DNA from: an uncultured Clostridia bacterium
Lineage (GTDB): Bacteria > Bacillota > Clostridia > Oscillospirales > Acutalibacteraceae
Length of the DNA: 8,626 bases
NCBI GenBank assembly: GCA_947302895.1
Contig: CAMYWU010000055.1
Coordinates: forward strand, 1 to 8,626
Direction of reading: 5' to 3'
Below are positions 8,317-8,626 of this stretch, in pieces. Below the pieces are notes generated by a model, which did no database searches, was not told the origin of the DNA, and saw only the letters and a program-made list of their open reading frames with translations. Numbering within the stretch: position 1 is the first letter of the stretch; every line of letters begins with the position of its first letter. Made by a program: the position numbers and the translations under genes.

Positions 8317-8626
8317 ATGAACACTTTTAAACTGAAAATTATTGCCTCAAACAAAACCTTTTTTGAGGGTGAATGCGTCAGTCTTACTCTGCCCATTGCA
8401 GACGGAGGAGAAATGGGCTTTCTTGCAAACCACGAAAACACCGTTGCTCCTATCGAATACGGCGAAATGAGGATAAAAACTCCCGATGGCGAAACAAAAG
8501 AGGCTTTTATTTCCTCGGGCTTTATTGAGTTTTTTGATAATTCCGCATATGTTGTTTGTATCTCGGTTGAAAAGCCTGAGGATATTGATGCAAAGCGTGC
8601 TGAGGAAGCAAAGATAAGAGCCGAAG
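8317..8626 (+). CDS. atpC: F1 ATP synthase subunit epsilon, cut by window edge
   Basis: The first 103 codons of epsilon, open to the right edge (usual length about 130-140). This small rotor subunit sits on gamma and the c-ring and can inhibit ATP hydrolysis. The N-terminal beta-sandwich is recognisable: MNTFKLKIIASNKTFFEGE, then GGEMGFLANHENTVAPI, matching the GELGIYPGHAPLL region of E. coli, then MRIKTPDGETKEAFISSGF. The start of the C-terminal helical part follows (DIDAKRAEEAKIRAE). AGGTGA (8305-8310) lies 6 nt before ATG 8317. It is 328 nt from atpD, with family B repeat DNA filling the gap, but the order beta-epsilon is standard and it probably belongs to the same transcript. Confidence 0.93.
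   Translation, partial: MNTFKLKIIASNKTFFEGECVSLTLPIADGGEMGFLANHENTVAPIEYGEMRIKTPDGETKEAFISSGFIEFFDNSAYVVCISVEKPEDIDAKRAEEAKIRAE

Noticed and set aside
8051..8320. Small ORFs on both strands across the atpD-atpC gap and in 1558-1755
   Set aside because: They are readings of palindromic repeat DNA; the duplicated peptide simply reflects the 78-bp repeat.

Overview
The window holds a prolyl-tRNA synthetase gene on the minus strand and, divergently on the plus strand, an F1Fo ATP synthase operon that runs off the right edge. The A+T-rich intergenic DNA, strong AGGAGG-like ribosome sites, Firmicutes-type subunit sequences and dense small palindromic intergenic repeats suggest a clostridial bacterium, probably an uncultured gut Oscillospiraceae/Ruminococcaceae-like lineage. 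That assignment is an inference from style, not from a marker gene.

Layout. 1-98: a compound hairpin/heptad repeat and a small hairpin behind proS. 99-1538 (-): proS, the short form without an editing insertion. 1539-2033: divergent intergenic region with a palindromic repeat element in the proS leader (1561-1775), a likely proS promoter, interleaved inverted repeats, and a good extended -10 promoter for the atp operon. 2034-8626 (+): atpB (a), atpE (c), atpF (b), a single reading frame for delta plus alpha (atpH-atpA), atpG (gamma), atpD (beta) and the first three quarters of atpC (epsilon). The order is the standard bacterial one. No atpI lies between the promoter and atpB.

Two things in the operon are not standard. 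First, delta and alpha are one uninterrupted 668-residue ORF. There is no stop codon and no in-frame ATG, GTG or TTG between residue 67 (inside delta) and residue 218 (inside the alpha beta-barrel). If real, every alpha would carry a delta domain, giving three per F1 where the normal complex has one. Second, atpE is frame-disrupted inside transmembrane helix 1: a perfect ribosome site and start lead into one frame, while the conserved loop and helix 2 lie in another. About ten residues also appear to be missing. This is either a sequence/assembly error or a broken c-subunit gene.

Two repeat families have entered the region. Family A (a 7-bp tandem array joined to a G+C-rich hairpin) occurs at 8-82 and 6513-6572. 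Family B (palindromic ends built on CCTCCCTT/AAGGGAGG) occurs at 1561-1775 and 7996-8198, with an exact 78-bp duplication at 8220-8297. They separate gamma from beta and beta from epsilon within the operon and fill the proS leader, so they would be transcribed and could influence expression.
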